Shown here: in pieces, positions 1 to 11,670 of the stretch
Layout: each line of letters starts with the position of its first letter
Position numbering within the stretch: position 1 is the stretch's first letter
Assembly (NCBI RefSeq): GCF_026745355.1
Contig: NC_079208.1
Location: 22,932,622 to 22,996,621 of the forward strand
Length of the DNA stretch: 64,000 nt
DNA from: Beta vulgaris subsp. vulgaris
Lineage: Eukaryota > Streptophyta > Magnoliopsida > Caryophyllales > Amaranthaceae
Direction of reading: 5' to 3'
Translations under genes and position numbers: made by a program
Notes under the pieces: model-generated
Told to the model about the DNA's origin: nothing
Database searches by the model: none
The model's input: the letters and a program-made list of their open reading frames with translations, nothing else

Positions 1-508
1 ATGCATAATTAGCAGGGAAGTATAATAATAATGCATTGTCAACAGGAAGGAATAGGAGATGTTGAACTAACTATTGAATGCAGGCATATAATATTTTCTA
101 TCCTATATGTCCTTCTTATACTACCCATTCTCACAATGCAATAATATAAACCTTAAAGGCATCATGAAAATATAATGCAAGACACTTTTATGAATACTAT
201 TATTTAAGTGTCTAAAAAAAAATTTCGAGCAACATAAAAAAAATATTTCGAACTGTTGTATTTGAAAAAAAAAAAAAAAATCCGTCTAACCAACATATTC
301 GAAAAAAAAAATTCATGACACCATACTGTTCGAAAAAAATTCGAACACTAAAAAAAATTTCGAACCATCAAGCTTTCCGAAAAAAATTTCGGTTTTAAAA
401 AAAAATTGAGCAATTCTAAGGTTTCCCTCAAATAACGAGTAAGCTAGCTAGCTAGCTAGTTAGGCGCCAATAAGTCTTAAAATAACCTAAAGCTCCCAAA
501 TACCACTT
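1..508 (-). mobile_element. Leader of minus-strand LTR retrotransposon (runs off left edge)
   Basis: No coding sequence is visible. Bases 497-508 read, on the minus strand, as a damaged initiator-Met-tRNA primer site directly after the LTR end at 509, so the element interior lies to the left. Bases 215-415 are a degenerate series of A-runs alternating with TTCGAA/TTTCGG motifs, and 441-461 is a short GCTA repeat. The gag-pol genes would lie outside the window. The orientation is inferred from LTR end plus primer site only. Confidence 0.55.
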
Positions 509-3460
509 TGTAACACCCCGATAATTCTCTCTGTTTAGAAATACCTTTATAATATAAAACTTAGAGAATTACCCAGGCATTATCGCCCGTGTGATAAAGT
601 ATCGGCTTATTCAGAATTTTGCAGCGGAAAAACGATTAATAAAAACCAACTTTATTAAAACTCACTAAGTAAATGACAAATGTCGAGAATCTAAACAAAC
701 CAACTTAAATATTCAAACCACTGAAATAAAACATGTTCCTAAGAAAGCAGAAATTAAGCTATGCTAGATACACAGTCTCTCGACTACTCCAGATTCCCAA
801 TGAGATGCACATCTGCGAACCTGTAATGTCAGTGCTATATCGACTCTGCTCACCAGAAGGATCATCACAGGATCAATAGGCAAAGCCATGATCACACATA
901 CAAATAAAGCACAAAATCAGCAAAGCTGAGTACTACATATCAAACATAAACATTCCTAAACATGATACTAAATAATAACGTGTAGGAATAAATAATATAT
1001 AATCATATAATAATCTGCAGGCAACTTTTACTGAACTAAACTTAAAACATCTTTTATTTACTTTAATGGACTAGTTATTGGACGAGTTGACTTATCAACT
1101 AATGTGAAATACGGGCGCGACTCCGTACTTCAGAGTTACCTACGATATCGAGGAACCTTTGAACTAAAAGAGGGATGGTGATCAATCCATTCCTAGAAAA
1201 GCCATGGGCTACCACCATGTACTCCAACCCTTAATGTCCAACTCTAGACGTGCACCAGTATAAAGTCTATAACTTATTCTCATTACACTTTACGTTATTT
1301 ACATATTATTACTTGTGTTGACACGCACATATAAGTAACACATACATAAATAATCAGACAGACATAACTGGACTTATTTTATCTTTGGATTTAACAAGCG
1401 ATCACAACTCACAATCCAAGACTACTTTAATTCCTTTTTACACTTAACTTTCTTTACTTGTTGAACCTAGCCAACAATAATCTCACCTTTATATAGGTAT
1501 AACTTGTAAACTTACCAAATAAGGTCCATGGTCCTCATAAGATAATCAAAATAATACTTCTCAAAGAATATATGAATAACATAATTCACTTTATAACATA
1601 TACTAATGCTTATGCGAATTAATAAATAAACTTTCTTGACATGCTTGCATCAATTATTCCATACAAACATATAATTTGATATTCATAATCAATTCCAAGT
1701 CACATGTTGCACATAGGCATAAAACATGTAAAATAATTTCCAGAAATCACATATATGAACAAAATAGGTTCCTATACATAATACTAAAATTTAAATCATC
1801 CTTAGAACATGATACTAAGCCACATAGCACGTAATTATGTACGTACCTCGTGTATACTAGCCTGTAGGCCACTTTTAACCCGTTAAAAGTCTCCTACGAT
1901 GTATTCTCCGCCTCGAAAACAAGGTAACTAAAATTAATAACTTAAGATAAAAATTACAGCAGCTTTAAATAATTTAAAACCCCCTTAAAACATGTTTAAA
2001 AATCGATTTTAGGTGTCAAACTTGGATTATTTTAATTCCTAGCATAGTACTACTATTCTAGCAATTAAAAACATTTAAAAACTCTATAAATAACCCTTTT
2101 CTGAAATTACAACATCTTTAAACTTTAATAAACTTTCTTGAAACATGTAAAATATAATTAAAATCACATACTAAGTAAATCTCATAGTACATAATATACT
2201 ACTATAGTTTTCTAGCAATTTAAATTCCTAAAACTCATGTTTTCATGCTTAAAACTATAAATCTAATAATAATAATAAATCTGAAATTTTCTTATAATAT
2301 ATAAACTATAGATAACAAAATTACTTATTAAAAACAGTACTTTAAACTAATAAGTGTGATTAATAATAAATAAAACATAAAAATATGTAGTCTTTAATGA
2401 ATCTTAAGAAGGAAGAAAAAAAACAACCACAAAAGAGGAGAAGAAGTGGTAGCCGGTCAACAGTTCCGCACAGCAGTAGTCACGGCGGCAGAAATTCGGG
2501 ACTTTGGAAGACTTGTGACGTTTCTTGTTGAAGAAGAAACGTTACTTGAAGAAGAAGAAAAGTGTTCTGAGAGAGAACCGAAAGAAACGTGAAAGAGGAA
2601 AAGGAGAGAGATGGCCGTGTGAATTGAGGAGGAGGAGAGAGAAATATTTTTCTTTTGTGTGGGATAAATAATTGAGAAGGTATTTATAAGGCCCCTCCTT
2701 TTTAGGCTTAGGAAAAGAGATAAAATTCTAGTGAAGATTGATGATTAATAAGATGATCAACTTAAGACTTTAATCATCAATAGGACTCTTTTCCTTTTTA
2801 TCATTTTATGATTTTCAATTCCATTAGACTTCTTTTTCAATGTACTTTAATACTTAAAACCTTTATTAAAACATGCTTAATTAAAATATTTCTACTTTTA
2901 TTAAGCCATGAAAAATAATTACATTTGACTTTTAAAATAGTCAATCTTTTTAAATAGTCAAATCATTTTCCAAACTCATTTGAGTTCAAATATAAATATA
3001 TAAGGAAAAATTGTCAAGAATAAGTCAACCTTTGCGTTGACCGCTTTTGACAAGTCAACCTTCATTTATTCCAGTAGCAAGTAAAGCTTGTACATGAATT
3101 AGCTTTTAACGAGTTTTTTTACTTATGACCTGAACAACCCCTACAATTTTGTTCGGTTTTAAGTTTCTCACGGAACTTTTATAAAATTCAAGCAATGCAA
3201 ATATGTTCTAGAGAACAATTTAATGAGTTCTAGAATACACACCTGTTAAAACTGAACAAAATTGTAGGGGTTGTTCAGGTCATAAGTAAAAAAACTTGTT
3301 AAAAGCTAATTCATGTACAAACTTTACTTGCTACTGGAATAAATGAAGGTTGACTTGTTAAAAGCGATCAACGCAAAGGTTGACTTATTCTTAACAATTT
3401 TTCCAATATATAAATACTTAAATATATTTATAAAATCCTTTAAAATTGTGGGGGATTACA
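509..3460 (-). mobile_element. 5' LTR of minus-strand LTR retrotransposon, interrupted by a MITE
   Basis: The left end reads TGTAACACCCCG and the right end GGGGGATTACA, which gives the TG...CA inverted ends typical of LTRs; the primer-site remnant lies just outside the left end. On the minus strand there is a TATA-like CTTATAAATACC at about 2677-2688, followed by a purine/pyrimidine-rich leader, a plausible LTR promoter. The LTR is about 2.5 kb once the 401-bp MITE at 3004-3404 and its target duplication are removed. No partner LTR is in the window. It appears to have inserted into the pararetrovirus sequence that begins at 3461. A solo LTR cannot be excluded. Confidence 0.6.
3004..3404. mobile_element. 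Mutator-like MITE (foldback), 401 bp
   Basis: The element begins GGAAAAATTGTCAAGAATAAG and ends with the near-perfect inverse, CTTATTCTTAACAATTTTTCC, followed by a perfect 9-bp target duplication AATATATAA (2995-3003 and 3405-3413). The inverted arms are about 150 bp each with a ~90-bp loop, so the whole is nearly palindromic. A 9-bp duplication and long terminal inverted repeats are the hallmark of Mutator-like elements. It has no coding capacity. A larger member of the same family is at 4256-7146. Confidence 0.88.
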
Positions 3461-3972
3461 ATTTTTGTTCAAATTTAATCCAAGACTTGAAAAAGATCTC
3501 AAAGACTTGTAGAAGAGTTTCAAAAATAGATTTGAAATAGATTTGGAGAGAGAACATAAATTCTCTAAACAAGTTTCGTATGAAATTTCATTTCCATCAT
3601 CAATAAAATACAATTCAAAAGTTCCAATCATCCCTTCCAATATCATCTTAATAAAGTAAGTTGTCCGTTTCCCCCTTTCTTTCAAAAATTTCAATATCAT
3701 CTTTTAAGTAATTTGTATGCTTATCCCATCATGGCTTGATCTTTCCAGTAGTTATACTTGCATTGGTAAAGGGTTTGGTCATTCTGTATAGCCGATTGGT
3801 CAACGCTGTTGGTGGTCCCGGTTGGATGATCCCTCTGTTCCCGTAAACTATCATTGTTATCATAATAATTTATCAGTAGAACAATGTTGAAGAAAAAAAC
3901 TCAGAGAAGTTTTTTCAAAGGTTTTTAATTCCAATAAACAACCAGTTCAAAAGAATCAGATTACTCAAAAAG

Positions 3973-4255
3973 ATGATCCATGTCATTGGGAAATGCCAAC
4001 TATTTCCAAAGATACTATTTACGATAGAACCTCCAATTGAGAATTTCTATATGGTAGAAGAATTCACTTATAGTGTCTCTGAAAGGCACGTGTCTATTCA
4101 ATTACTAGATAATGAGTCGATCCAAACACATATGAAGGAAGGTTTTAGATATATCCATTTTGGTTGTGTCCAAATAGCCATCAAGCCAATGGTTCGATTA
4201 GGTCTTGAGTGTCCAACTATGCTTGCTATAAGAGAGAAATTTCTTAAATCTTTAA
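3973..4255 (+). pseudogene. Pararetroviral movement-protein core, fragment
   Basis: A 94-codon stretch holds a 30K-superfamily-like core with the signature FGCVQIAIKPMVRLGL, characteristic of caulimovirid movement proteins, which mediate cell-to-cell movement. It is cut by the Mutator-like element at 4256; related sequence resumes after the 9-bp target duplication at 7147. Upstream (3461-3972) similar coding texture is visible but scattered over frames with stops. Non-functional. Confidence 0.7.
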
Positions 4256-7146
4256 GGCAAAATTTTCAAGAATAAGTCAAATTTTGCGTTGTCCGCTAAA
4301 AATAAGCCAACCATTTGATTAACCTAGAATAAGTTAATTTTGATATCACTTAAACTTTTAACAAGTCAAATGACTTATAACCTGTTCAATAGGTAATTAA
4401 GGTTTTTTTTTTGTAAATTTTCAATTATTTTTTCTTTCTCCCCCCTCTCTTATTCTCTTTCTTCCCCTCTAAAACCAGTATTCACCACCTTATGTGCCCA
4501 TCTCCACCCTTGTCCACCAACACCCACCATCCCGTCGCATTTCCGCCATCCACCACCCACCTCTATCAATCCCACTCCATCCCCATCCAAAACCGAAAAC
4601 TCCATGTCACCAATACACAACCACATAGAAACGTAAAACATCGAAAGTGTAATAATGTTCGTCGATTTCATCTCATTTGTTCTCTATGACATATAATCTC
4701 TAGTTAAGTTTTTATGTTAATATACTGCGTTTTGCGGGATAATATCCAATAATTTTAAATTTTCAAGACCAATATTTGTTCTTATAGCATAATAAAGTGG
4801 AATAATGATGTGAAGGCCATTGGACAGCACCAAGTTCACTAGTACAGAATCGACAATTTGCGTCGGATGCGAGACCCCCATTTGCGTCGGACTTGGGTCC
4901 GACGCCACTGATCTCGACGCAAATTAAGGAGAGATGATCTACGTCATATCAGAAAACGACGCAGATATTAATACATTTGCATCAGACTTAAGCATATGTC
5001 TGACGTACATTACCCTTGAGCCCTAGTATGGATAAACACCAATAACACCATTTTGCGTCGCATGGTTGACGATGTGCGACGCAAATCAGATAATTTTTAT
5101 TTTAAAAAAGGGAATATGCATCGCATCTTCAGCTACGTGCGATGCAAATCAGGCAAAATTAACTATAAAAAAAAAGAAATTTGCGTCGCATAATCCCTTA
5201 GGTGTGACGCAAATCGACAATTAATATATAAAAAAAAAATAATCAAAGATCAACAATAATCCAACTTCCTATGCAAATCATACAGCTCCACAATCATCCA
5301 GACTTCAATCAAATCTTCATTCCATTGTTGCGTCAATTTTACAACTTGTATACAACCCAGACTTCAATTAAACCCATTCTTTCTCAATATATCAAAGATT
5401 AAGCATAAAATTCAGAATAAAATTACAAAATCCTTGAATTTCTAGAATTTCTCGAATAACAATAAAATTAATTACAAAATCACAAAAATTCAAAAAAGAA
5501 AAAAAGTGAGATGAGAAGGATGCTATGAATCCATGCCTTTTTATAAGATCTCGACCATATCCTTGAGCTTGAATAGTTGTGGGTTCAACAAATCCAGCCT
5601 TAACTTTTTTTAAAACAAAATCTGAAGTTGAGAACAATAGAAGTTAAAGCGAAAAAATAAAAATATGAAAAAAATCAAAATTATTCTAAATTAAATTTTT
5701 CAGAAAAGTGATACAAACTCTTTTTTCGATGAGATTTCGTCAATGGAGGTGGTAGCAGAGTCATCGAAAAAAGCATAGGTGAGGAAAGAGGGAGGAATTG
5801 AGGGTGAAGACGAGAGAGAAAGAGATATGAGTTTTAGTGAAGAGAAAAATGGAGTGAAATTGAGAGAAGGATAAATACCTAGGAAGCCGATTTCACTCGT
5901 CGATTTCGTATTACTTTTGGCGATTTCACTCTTCGATTTCGTACTACTTTTAGCGATTTCACTTGATTCTCTTCGTCCGATTTTGGCGAGAGACGAACTC
6001 ATTTCGATGAGATTTCACTCGATTCTCTTGGTTCGATTTTGGCAAGATATTCAATTTCTAGGATTATTTTCAGGAATGAGTTCGATCTGTTTTAGCCTTA
6101 ATCGATTTATGTTCAGACATGGTTGAAGATAATCCTAAAGATGAGAAGAAATCAAAGGAAGTTTCAAAGAAGAACAAGGGGAAGAAGATTTAAGAAGTGG
6201 AAGACGAGCAGCGTTTAGAGAGAGAGAGTAGGGAAGTTTTAGGTGTTGATCTACGTCAGATGGGCCAAGGGGTCCGACGCAAATTAGCCTTTTGCAACGC
6301 ACTTTAGTTAAGTGCGACGCAGATAGGTTGCAGTGATGTGCGTCGGATGGGCCTCAGCGTCCGACGCACATCCTTGTATCTGAGCTATATGTGTCGCACA
6401 TCAAGAGGGTACAACGCATATAGCTCGGATCTGGTGCTTATGCAATGTTGTTTTGCGTCGCACTCTTCATAACATGCAACGCAAATTAAGTTTTTGCGTC
6501 GTTTTTCTTGTCGTGTGACGCACTTAGGGGGACGCAAATCGTCCTTTTTCTACTATTGCTTCTATCTTTAGTTTGTTACGTTGATGGGTGGGTTTCAGGT
6601 AGGTTGGGTTGGATTTAGGTGGTTTTTGGGGTGGTGGTACGGTGGAGTTTGGATGAGGGAAGTAGGTGAGAGAGAGATAAGGGGTGTTTTATTTCGAAAC
6701 AAGGGGTTAAATTTTCTACTCTCAATGTATCGACTTTTAATTCTAGACTTTCAATGTAACTTTTTTATTCTTGAATCTCAATGTTATGCCGTTTGGAGGT
6801 CAAAGTTGTTCAATTGAACAATGGTACGCCTCTTTTCTAATCATCAGAAAAAAGCTAGCAGGTGTGCAGGTTCATGCTCTAAGACTATTATTTATTGAGT
6901 TTTGCATAGTTTAGAGAATGAAGATTACTAGTACTTTTGTCGTTATTGTTGAAAAGGATAAAAGTTATAATAAAAACCAATCAAATTGTGAAACGTAGTA
7001 TAACTAACCAGTTTAATGGGTTAACAATAGGTTATGACTTGTTAAAACAGATTATTGTTAAAAGTGGACTTATTCCAGGATAATCAAATGGTTGACTTAT
7101 TTTTAGCGGATGGGGCAAAAGTTGCCTTATTCTTGACAATTTTTCC
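4256..7146. mobile_element. Mutator-like element with nested CACTA element
   Basis: The left end, GGCAAAATTTTCAAGAATAAG, and right end, CTTGACAATTTTTCC, are inverse and match the MITE at 3004-3404. The flanking 9-bp target duplication AATCTTTAA is perfect (4247-4255, 7147-7155). Inverted arms of about 140 bp are clear (4256-4395 against 7010-7146); deeper sequence is C-rich at 4435-4580 and G-rich at 6580-6680, suggesting longer imperfect arms. No transposase frame is visible. Without the nested CACTA insert it would be about 1.2 kb. Captured gene sequence cannot be excluded, but I recognise none. Confidence 0.85.
4837..6558. mobile_element. Non-autonomous CACTA (En/Spm) element
   Basis: The left end is CACTAGTACAGAATCGAC. 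The inverse of the right end is CAATAGTAGAAAAAGGACG, so one copy of the terminal CACTA is mutated. Both ends carry many subterminal repeats of TTTGCGTCGGA/TGCGACGCAAA type in both orientations (4855-5215 and 6240-6540), the normal transposase-binding layout of CACTA elements. The 3-bp flanks are gtt and ctt, an imperfect target duplication. The middle (5220-6230) is AT-rich and has no transposase. The element lies inside the Mutator-like element 4256-7146. Confidence 0.8.
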
Positions 7147-7960
7147 AATCTTTAAAGATTCTTTGTTAGCTTTGGCAAACACTAATATTTGTCAGGATTC
7201 AATTAATTTTAATTGTTTTCCGAATTTGAGTAAAGACCTTGAGGATCCTTATTTTCTTAAGTCTAAACATAAATATTTGCAAAGATATCCAATTTGATGG
7301 TGCAAGAAATTTTATGTTATCTATCGAATTTATTAGAAATTATTAAATACCCAATTGAATCCAAGATGCGAAATACGTTTTGCTTCTGGTCAAACTTTAC
7401 TATTCAAAGTATAGCATGGTAAAGCTACTACTCATGTTCCTCAAACTCTAGATTGGAATGAAGTAACCATTCCAGATGAATGGCAACTTTAAACAACACC
7501 AATTCCAAAATCTTTAACTAAAAAAGGAGTTGAACAAAATAATGAAGAACCAAATGGTAGAATTCTTATTCGATTCAATTCAAATAAAGAATTTCCATCC
7601 TTTTCTTCCAACTCTGATTTTGATCACACTGCAAGATCTTCCTGCTTGTACGAACGATCCAATACTTTTCAAAATGTTGAAGATATACCGTCTTCTTCTT
7701 AAAATTATAAATATTTTGAAAAATCTCCCATTCCAGACCTAGTTAATGATGACCTTCCATCGCCAACTAAGTCTGATATGCAACCTCTAAAATACTCTAG
7801 TTTAAATGTTCTCACTAGAGAAGGATTTTAAATTGATAAAGAAATGCTTCGAAAAGATTTTTATGATCCAATACATCTTGATAAAAGAATATGGTTTTTT
7901 ATCCAATTTTGTTAAATCTGCTTAACATTTTGGTCGTGAGCAATGGTATGCTTTCATGAA
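7147..7960 (+). pseudogene. Pararetroviral polyprotein remnant downstream of the Mutator-like insertion
   Basis: Pararetroviral coding texture resumes immediately after the target duplication. An open stretch 7147-7297 is followed by pieces in several frames, with stops, up to about 7960. I read it as the C-terminal part of the movement-protein domain and a linker. Codon texture (A/T-rich, Ile/Leu/Lys/Asn-rich) matches the fragments on either side of the insertion. No independent function should be assigned. Confidence 0.5.
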
Positions 7961-8471
7961 CATATTAGCTGCAAATATTTCATTTTTTATGTGGTTTTCA
8001 ATATATTTAAGTAATTTAAAAATTCCTTATCCATTTTTTGAATTATGTGTCAAATCCAATTTAAATAAAAAATGGACTCTTAAAAATGGTGAATTAGTAT
8101 CATCAATCCATTCTCCTTTAATAGGTCTACAAGTTACCACAGATGAAGGTACTTGTCAAGCTGCTCCATTTAAAGTAGGCAGAGATGATGATGACAAATC
8201 AAATTCCTTGTTAGGAGATATCACATAGATTTATGAACAAAATAAATTTTCAAGCACAATGTTACATACAATTTCCAAACAAGTTGATTTAATATCTACT
8301 CAAGTTGATTTAATATCTACTCAAGTTGATTCTTTATCTTCAAAATATTTGCAATCTTCGGATTCTCAATTTTCAAAAGAAATAGATGATTTGTCAAAGA
8401 AAATAAACGAAATTTCTCTCCAACAACAAAGTCCAAGTTTTTCGAATGAAATTACAGGATCCCCTTATTAA
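7956..8471 (+). pseudogene. Pararetroviral polyprotein remnant with heptad-like repeat
   Basis: Two open pieces (7956-8228 and 8259-8471) lie close together in one degraded region. The second contains a 7-residue repeat, QVDLIST, read twice and then QVDSLSS, which looks like a coiled-coil segment. Position between the movement protein and coat region fits the variable middle part of florendovirus/petuvirus polyproteins. Domain identity is inferred from position only. Confidence 0.45.
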
Positions 8472-8689
8472 TTTTCCAACTATTTTCCCGATTCAAAATG
8501 CATTGGTAATAGTAGTAAACAAATTATAAAAGAATTTCTGAAATATTAGATAAAAACATCACATATATAGAAAAGGATAGAGAGGCAAATGTAATTTCTA
8601 AAGCCTTTTTCATCAGGTGATGAATCTTTAGCTTAAATTAATAGAATTGTTTTTTGAAAACTAGAACATTAATCCAATAAGAAATTATT

Positions 8690-9600
8690 ATTCCAGACCT
8701 ACTCAGCCTGATCTTCAATTTGAAGAAAGAGTAACTTATGGTCCTCAAAAGGCTTATTCTGGTGACCAACTATACGATATGAATATAGATGTTAGATCAG
8801 AATTTGAAATTTCCAATGTTTTACAAGAAATGTGAATTGCCACTAGTGCATACGCTCAAAATGATTTTTCAAATGATCAAATTGCTTCCAATATTTTGAG
8901 TAGTTTTTTCGGCCAATTGAAAAGTTGGTGGGATAATACTTTCACACCAGAAGAAAGAACACACATTTGTTCTCACACCAAACTAGATGGAATAAAAGAC
9001 GAGTTTGCTCTTTTGCTCCAAACTATTTCTCTCCATTTTATTGGTGGAACAAATAAATGAATGTTCAAAATCTTTATCCTTAGTTTTGACTACTCTCTGT
9101 TGTCCAACTTTGAATGATTATCGCTGGTATAGGGCTACATTCTTGTCCAATATTCTTACTAGAAATGATAGCCAACAACCATTTTGGAAAGAAAAATTAA
9201 TTTCAAGTTTTTCAAATTTATTTGCTCAAAGAATTTTTCAAAAGCTAAGAGAGACTACAGGCAATGAAACAATTTCGTATAATCAATTGATATATGAACA
9301 ATTGTTTGCTTTTATTAAAAAGGAAGGATTATGTCTATGTAATGAGCTAATAATTTGATCCAAGTATGGAAAAGAAAAAAACCGACAAAGACGAGAGCTT
9401 GGATCTTTCTATGAAGCCTTTGGCTTTAAGAAAATCCAAGCCCCTCCTACTGTTCGAAAATGGAAGTATAAACAAGTCCGAAAATTTCGTCAGAAGAAAT
9501 TTTTTCCTTCTGAAAAATTTAACAAAAGAAAGGAAAGAAAATTTTAAAAGGTTATTCTAAAAAGGAATACCAACATAGTATTTGTTATCAATGTGGCAAG
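8690..9600 (+). pseudogene. Pararetroviral coat-protein region with zinc knuckle, broken
   Basis: Around 8870-9360 the readable pieces include FFGQLKSWWDNTF and FWKEKLISSFSNLFAQRIF, capsid-like helical segments of caulimovirid coat proteins. They are followed at 9366-9560 by a very basic stretch. A CCHC zinc knuckle, CYQCGKLGHKTNNC, is encoded at about 9583-9624. Stops and frame changes occur at least at 8833, about 9058 and about 9357. The order capsid, basic tail, zinc knuckle is that of a pararetroviral Gag-like protein. Confidence 0.65.
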
Positions 9601-10079
9601 CTTGGTCACAAAACAAATAATTGTAATTTTAAGAATAACATCAATGAAATTTTCCAATATGATCCAGACTTACGAGAAAGCTTTCAAACATATTCCAACT
9701 GAATCAAAGTGAACCAGAGGAATCTAAACACTCTGATTTAGAGTCTGATAATATTATTTACCAATTAGATTATGATCAGGATTCAGGTACTTCTAGTTCT
9801 AATCACTCTTTCCAATTATGTTCAAAAAAACTCTGTGTTATATCCAAAAAGGAAAAAGAAAGGGAATTACTTCTTGAAATCATTGATCAAATTCAAGATA
9901 GTGCTATACGAAAGCAATATCTTGAAAGATTAAGACAAATTGTTTTTAATTTTTCTCCAATTGAAAAGAAAGAAAAACAAATTTCATTTAGTCTTCAAAA
10001 AATTCTTGACGATTCTCCATATAATAAGACTTTCATTTCTCTAATAAACACCCAAGATCTCCAATCTTATGTTATCCAA

Positions 10080-10604
10080 ATGAAATCTCAAATTCGAGAA
10101 CTTGAACGAAATGATTTAAATCTTATAACTAAGGTTTTAGAACTCGATGCAAAAATTACGCTTCTTGAAAATCCTAATTTTGAAATTGGAGGACCATCAG
10201 GACATTTTATTCCAACGGATACCATTCAGATTTCTGAAAGTCCAGTTGACAATGTAAAATTTCTTCAAATTATTCAAAGGATTAACTACCAGATATGGTA
10301 TTGTACAATTACTTTAAACGTAGAAAATAATTTTAAAATTGTTAGCATGGCATTATTTGATAGTGGTGTTGATCTCAACTGTATTAAAGAAGGATTAATC
10401 CCCTCTAAATACTTTGAGAAAACCACTCAACATTTGTCTAGTGATAATGGTAAAAAACTCCAAATCAAATATAAGTTTTCAAAGGCCTATATTTATAATG
10501 ATGGTTATTGCTTCAAAACTCTATTTACTCTTGTTAAGGATATAAGTAGTGATATTATCCTTGGCACTCTATTTTCTAACTCAAATTCACCCATTTTTGG
10601 TTAA
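10080..10604 (+). pseudogene. Pararetroviral aspartic-protease domain, fragment
   Basis: A 174-codon open stretch contains the protease active-site motif LFDSGVDLNCI at about residues 97-107 and the distal ILGTLF motif near residue 160, as in caulimovirid proteases; the usual DSGA is DSGV here. An N-terminal ~45 residues look like the end of a coiled linker. A related connecting segment follows in another frame to 10815. The reverse-transcriptase domain expected next is not found. Part of the fossil polyprotein. Confidence 0.7.
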
Positions 10605-11670
10605 TGAAATTGGTATTCATACTTCCATTACTTATAAAAGTATTTCTTTCAAATTTTCCTTTTCGTTACCACATAGAGATGTCCATCTTATTCAAAGCAT
10701 ATCTATTTACAAACAACTAAACATGATTTCTACAGGGACGAACAAGATGAAGAACTACAAGGCTTCTCCAAGGCTTCCAAGAAACGACCAACAGAGATTG
10801 TTATCCATCCCATAGATGGAATTCCATTATCTACAAACCAATTTCTAATTTATCTGATTTTTCACAAATTTCTCATGCTAATAAAATATCTCAAAAGACT
10901 CCCTAAAAAACTCAAACCATCTCTCCAATTCCTTTCGATATTTCGTATGTCCTAAAATCTACATAAGATAATATTTTCCTAACTATATTTACCTCCAATA
11001 AATTTCCATCCCATGATGATTTTAATAAAAAGTTCTCTGAATATGACCGCAAATAATTCCCAGGAATTTCAATTGGTTTCCTTTTGAAATAACCAAACCT
11101 ATCCACATTTCCAATATGAAATAAAGCATTTCCAATACGGTTTCTTGAATGGTGGGAACGTTATGGAGCAACTCCATAAATCTTTCAGGAAGAGATTTAG
11201 GGATTCCTTCTAATTGTATTGTTCAAAGGCTAAAATCAAAGAAGGATTTGAATTCTCCAATATTTTGTACTTCTGCCAGACATTTCGAATCTCCTAGATA
11301 ATATGTTGGAACTACTCTCTTATCCAGATTTTACCTTCAAGGCCATATTCCCTTACACGAGACTTTCGAGTAAAATGGTGGAAGAATTTCAATTTAGATC
11401 CAAAGTTACAAGATTGTGTATCCAAGTATTTTCAAAATGGTACATCTGCTCTTCAAGAATACAATGATTGTACTAAGCAAGGTTTCCAACAGTATCCACA
11501 AACACAACAACTCCAAGCTACTTCTTCAGTCGCTGCTCCTACCAAAAGACAAGATCAATCTCTGTCATCCTCAAAGTCTAAATCCAAAAGGAAAGGCTCA
11601 ATTTGATAAGGCTGAGCTCTTTAGTCCACTTCTAGGACAAGCAACTTTGATCCTTCAATATGTTTTTTAG
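10605..11670 (+). pseudogene. Degraded tail of the pararetrovirus
   Basis: Short coding-like pieces occur in several frames, including FLEWWERYGA near 11140-11170 and a Ser/Gln-rich piece at 11416-11670. There is no YxDD or RNase H signature. It may be a scrambled or deleted part of the viral genome, or an accessory frame. I cannot assign a function. Confidence 0.4.

Larger units (their letters stand above)
3461..11670 (+). pseudogene. Endogenous pararetrovirus remnant (Caulimoviridae, florendovirus/petuvirus-like)
   Basis: Separate broken reading frames on the plus strand follow the order movement protein, coat region, CCHC zinc knuckle, aspartic protease, as in the single large polyprotein of florendoviruses and petuviruses. 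Frames are broken by many stops and frameshifts, and a 2.9-kb Mutator-like element (4256-7146) sits in the movement-protein region. No reverse transcriptase or RNase H signature was found downstream of the protease. It is therefore a dead genomic fossil. Genus assignment is by domain order and short motifs only. Confidence 0.75.

Noticed and set aside
437..463. CRISPR-like or regulatory palindrome GCTAGCTAGCTAG
   Set aside because: Simple 4-bp microsatellite in a plant retrotransposon leader; no spacers.
4450..4689. Overlapping short frames on both strands at the C-rich segment
   Set aside because: C-rich/G-rich arms of the Mutator-like element; both strands open by composition alone.
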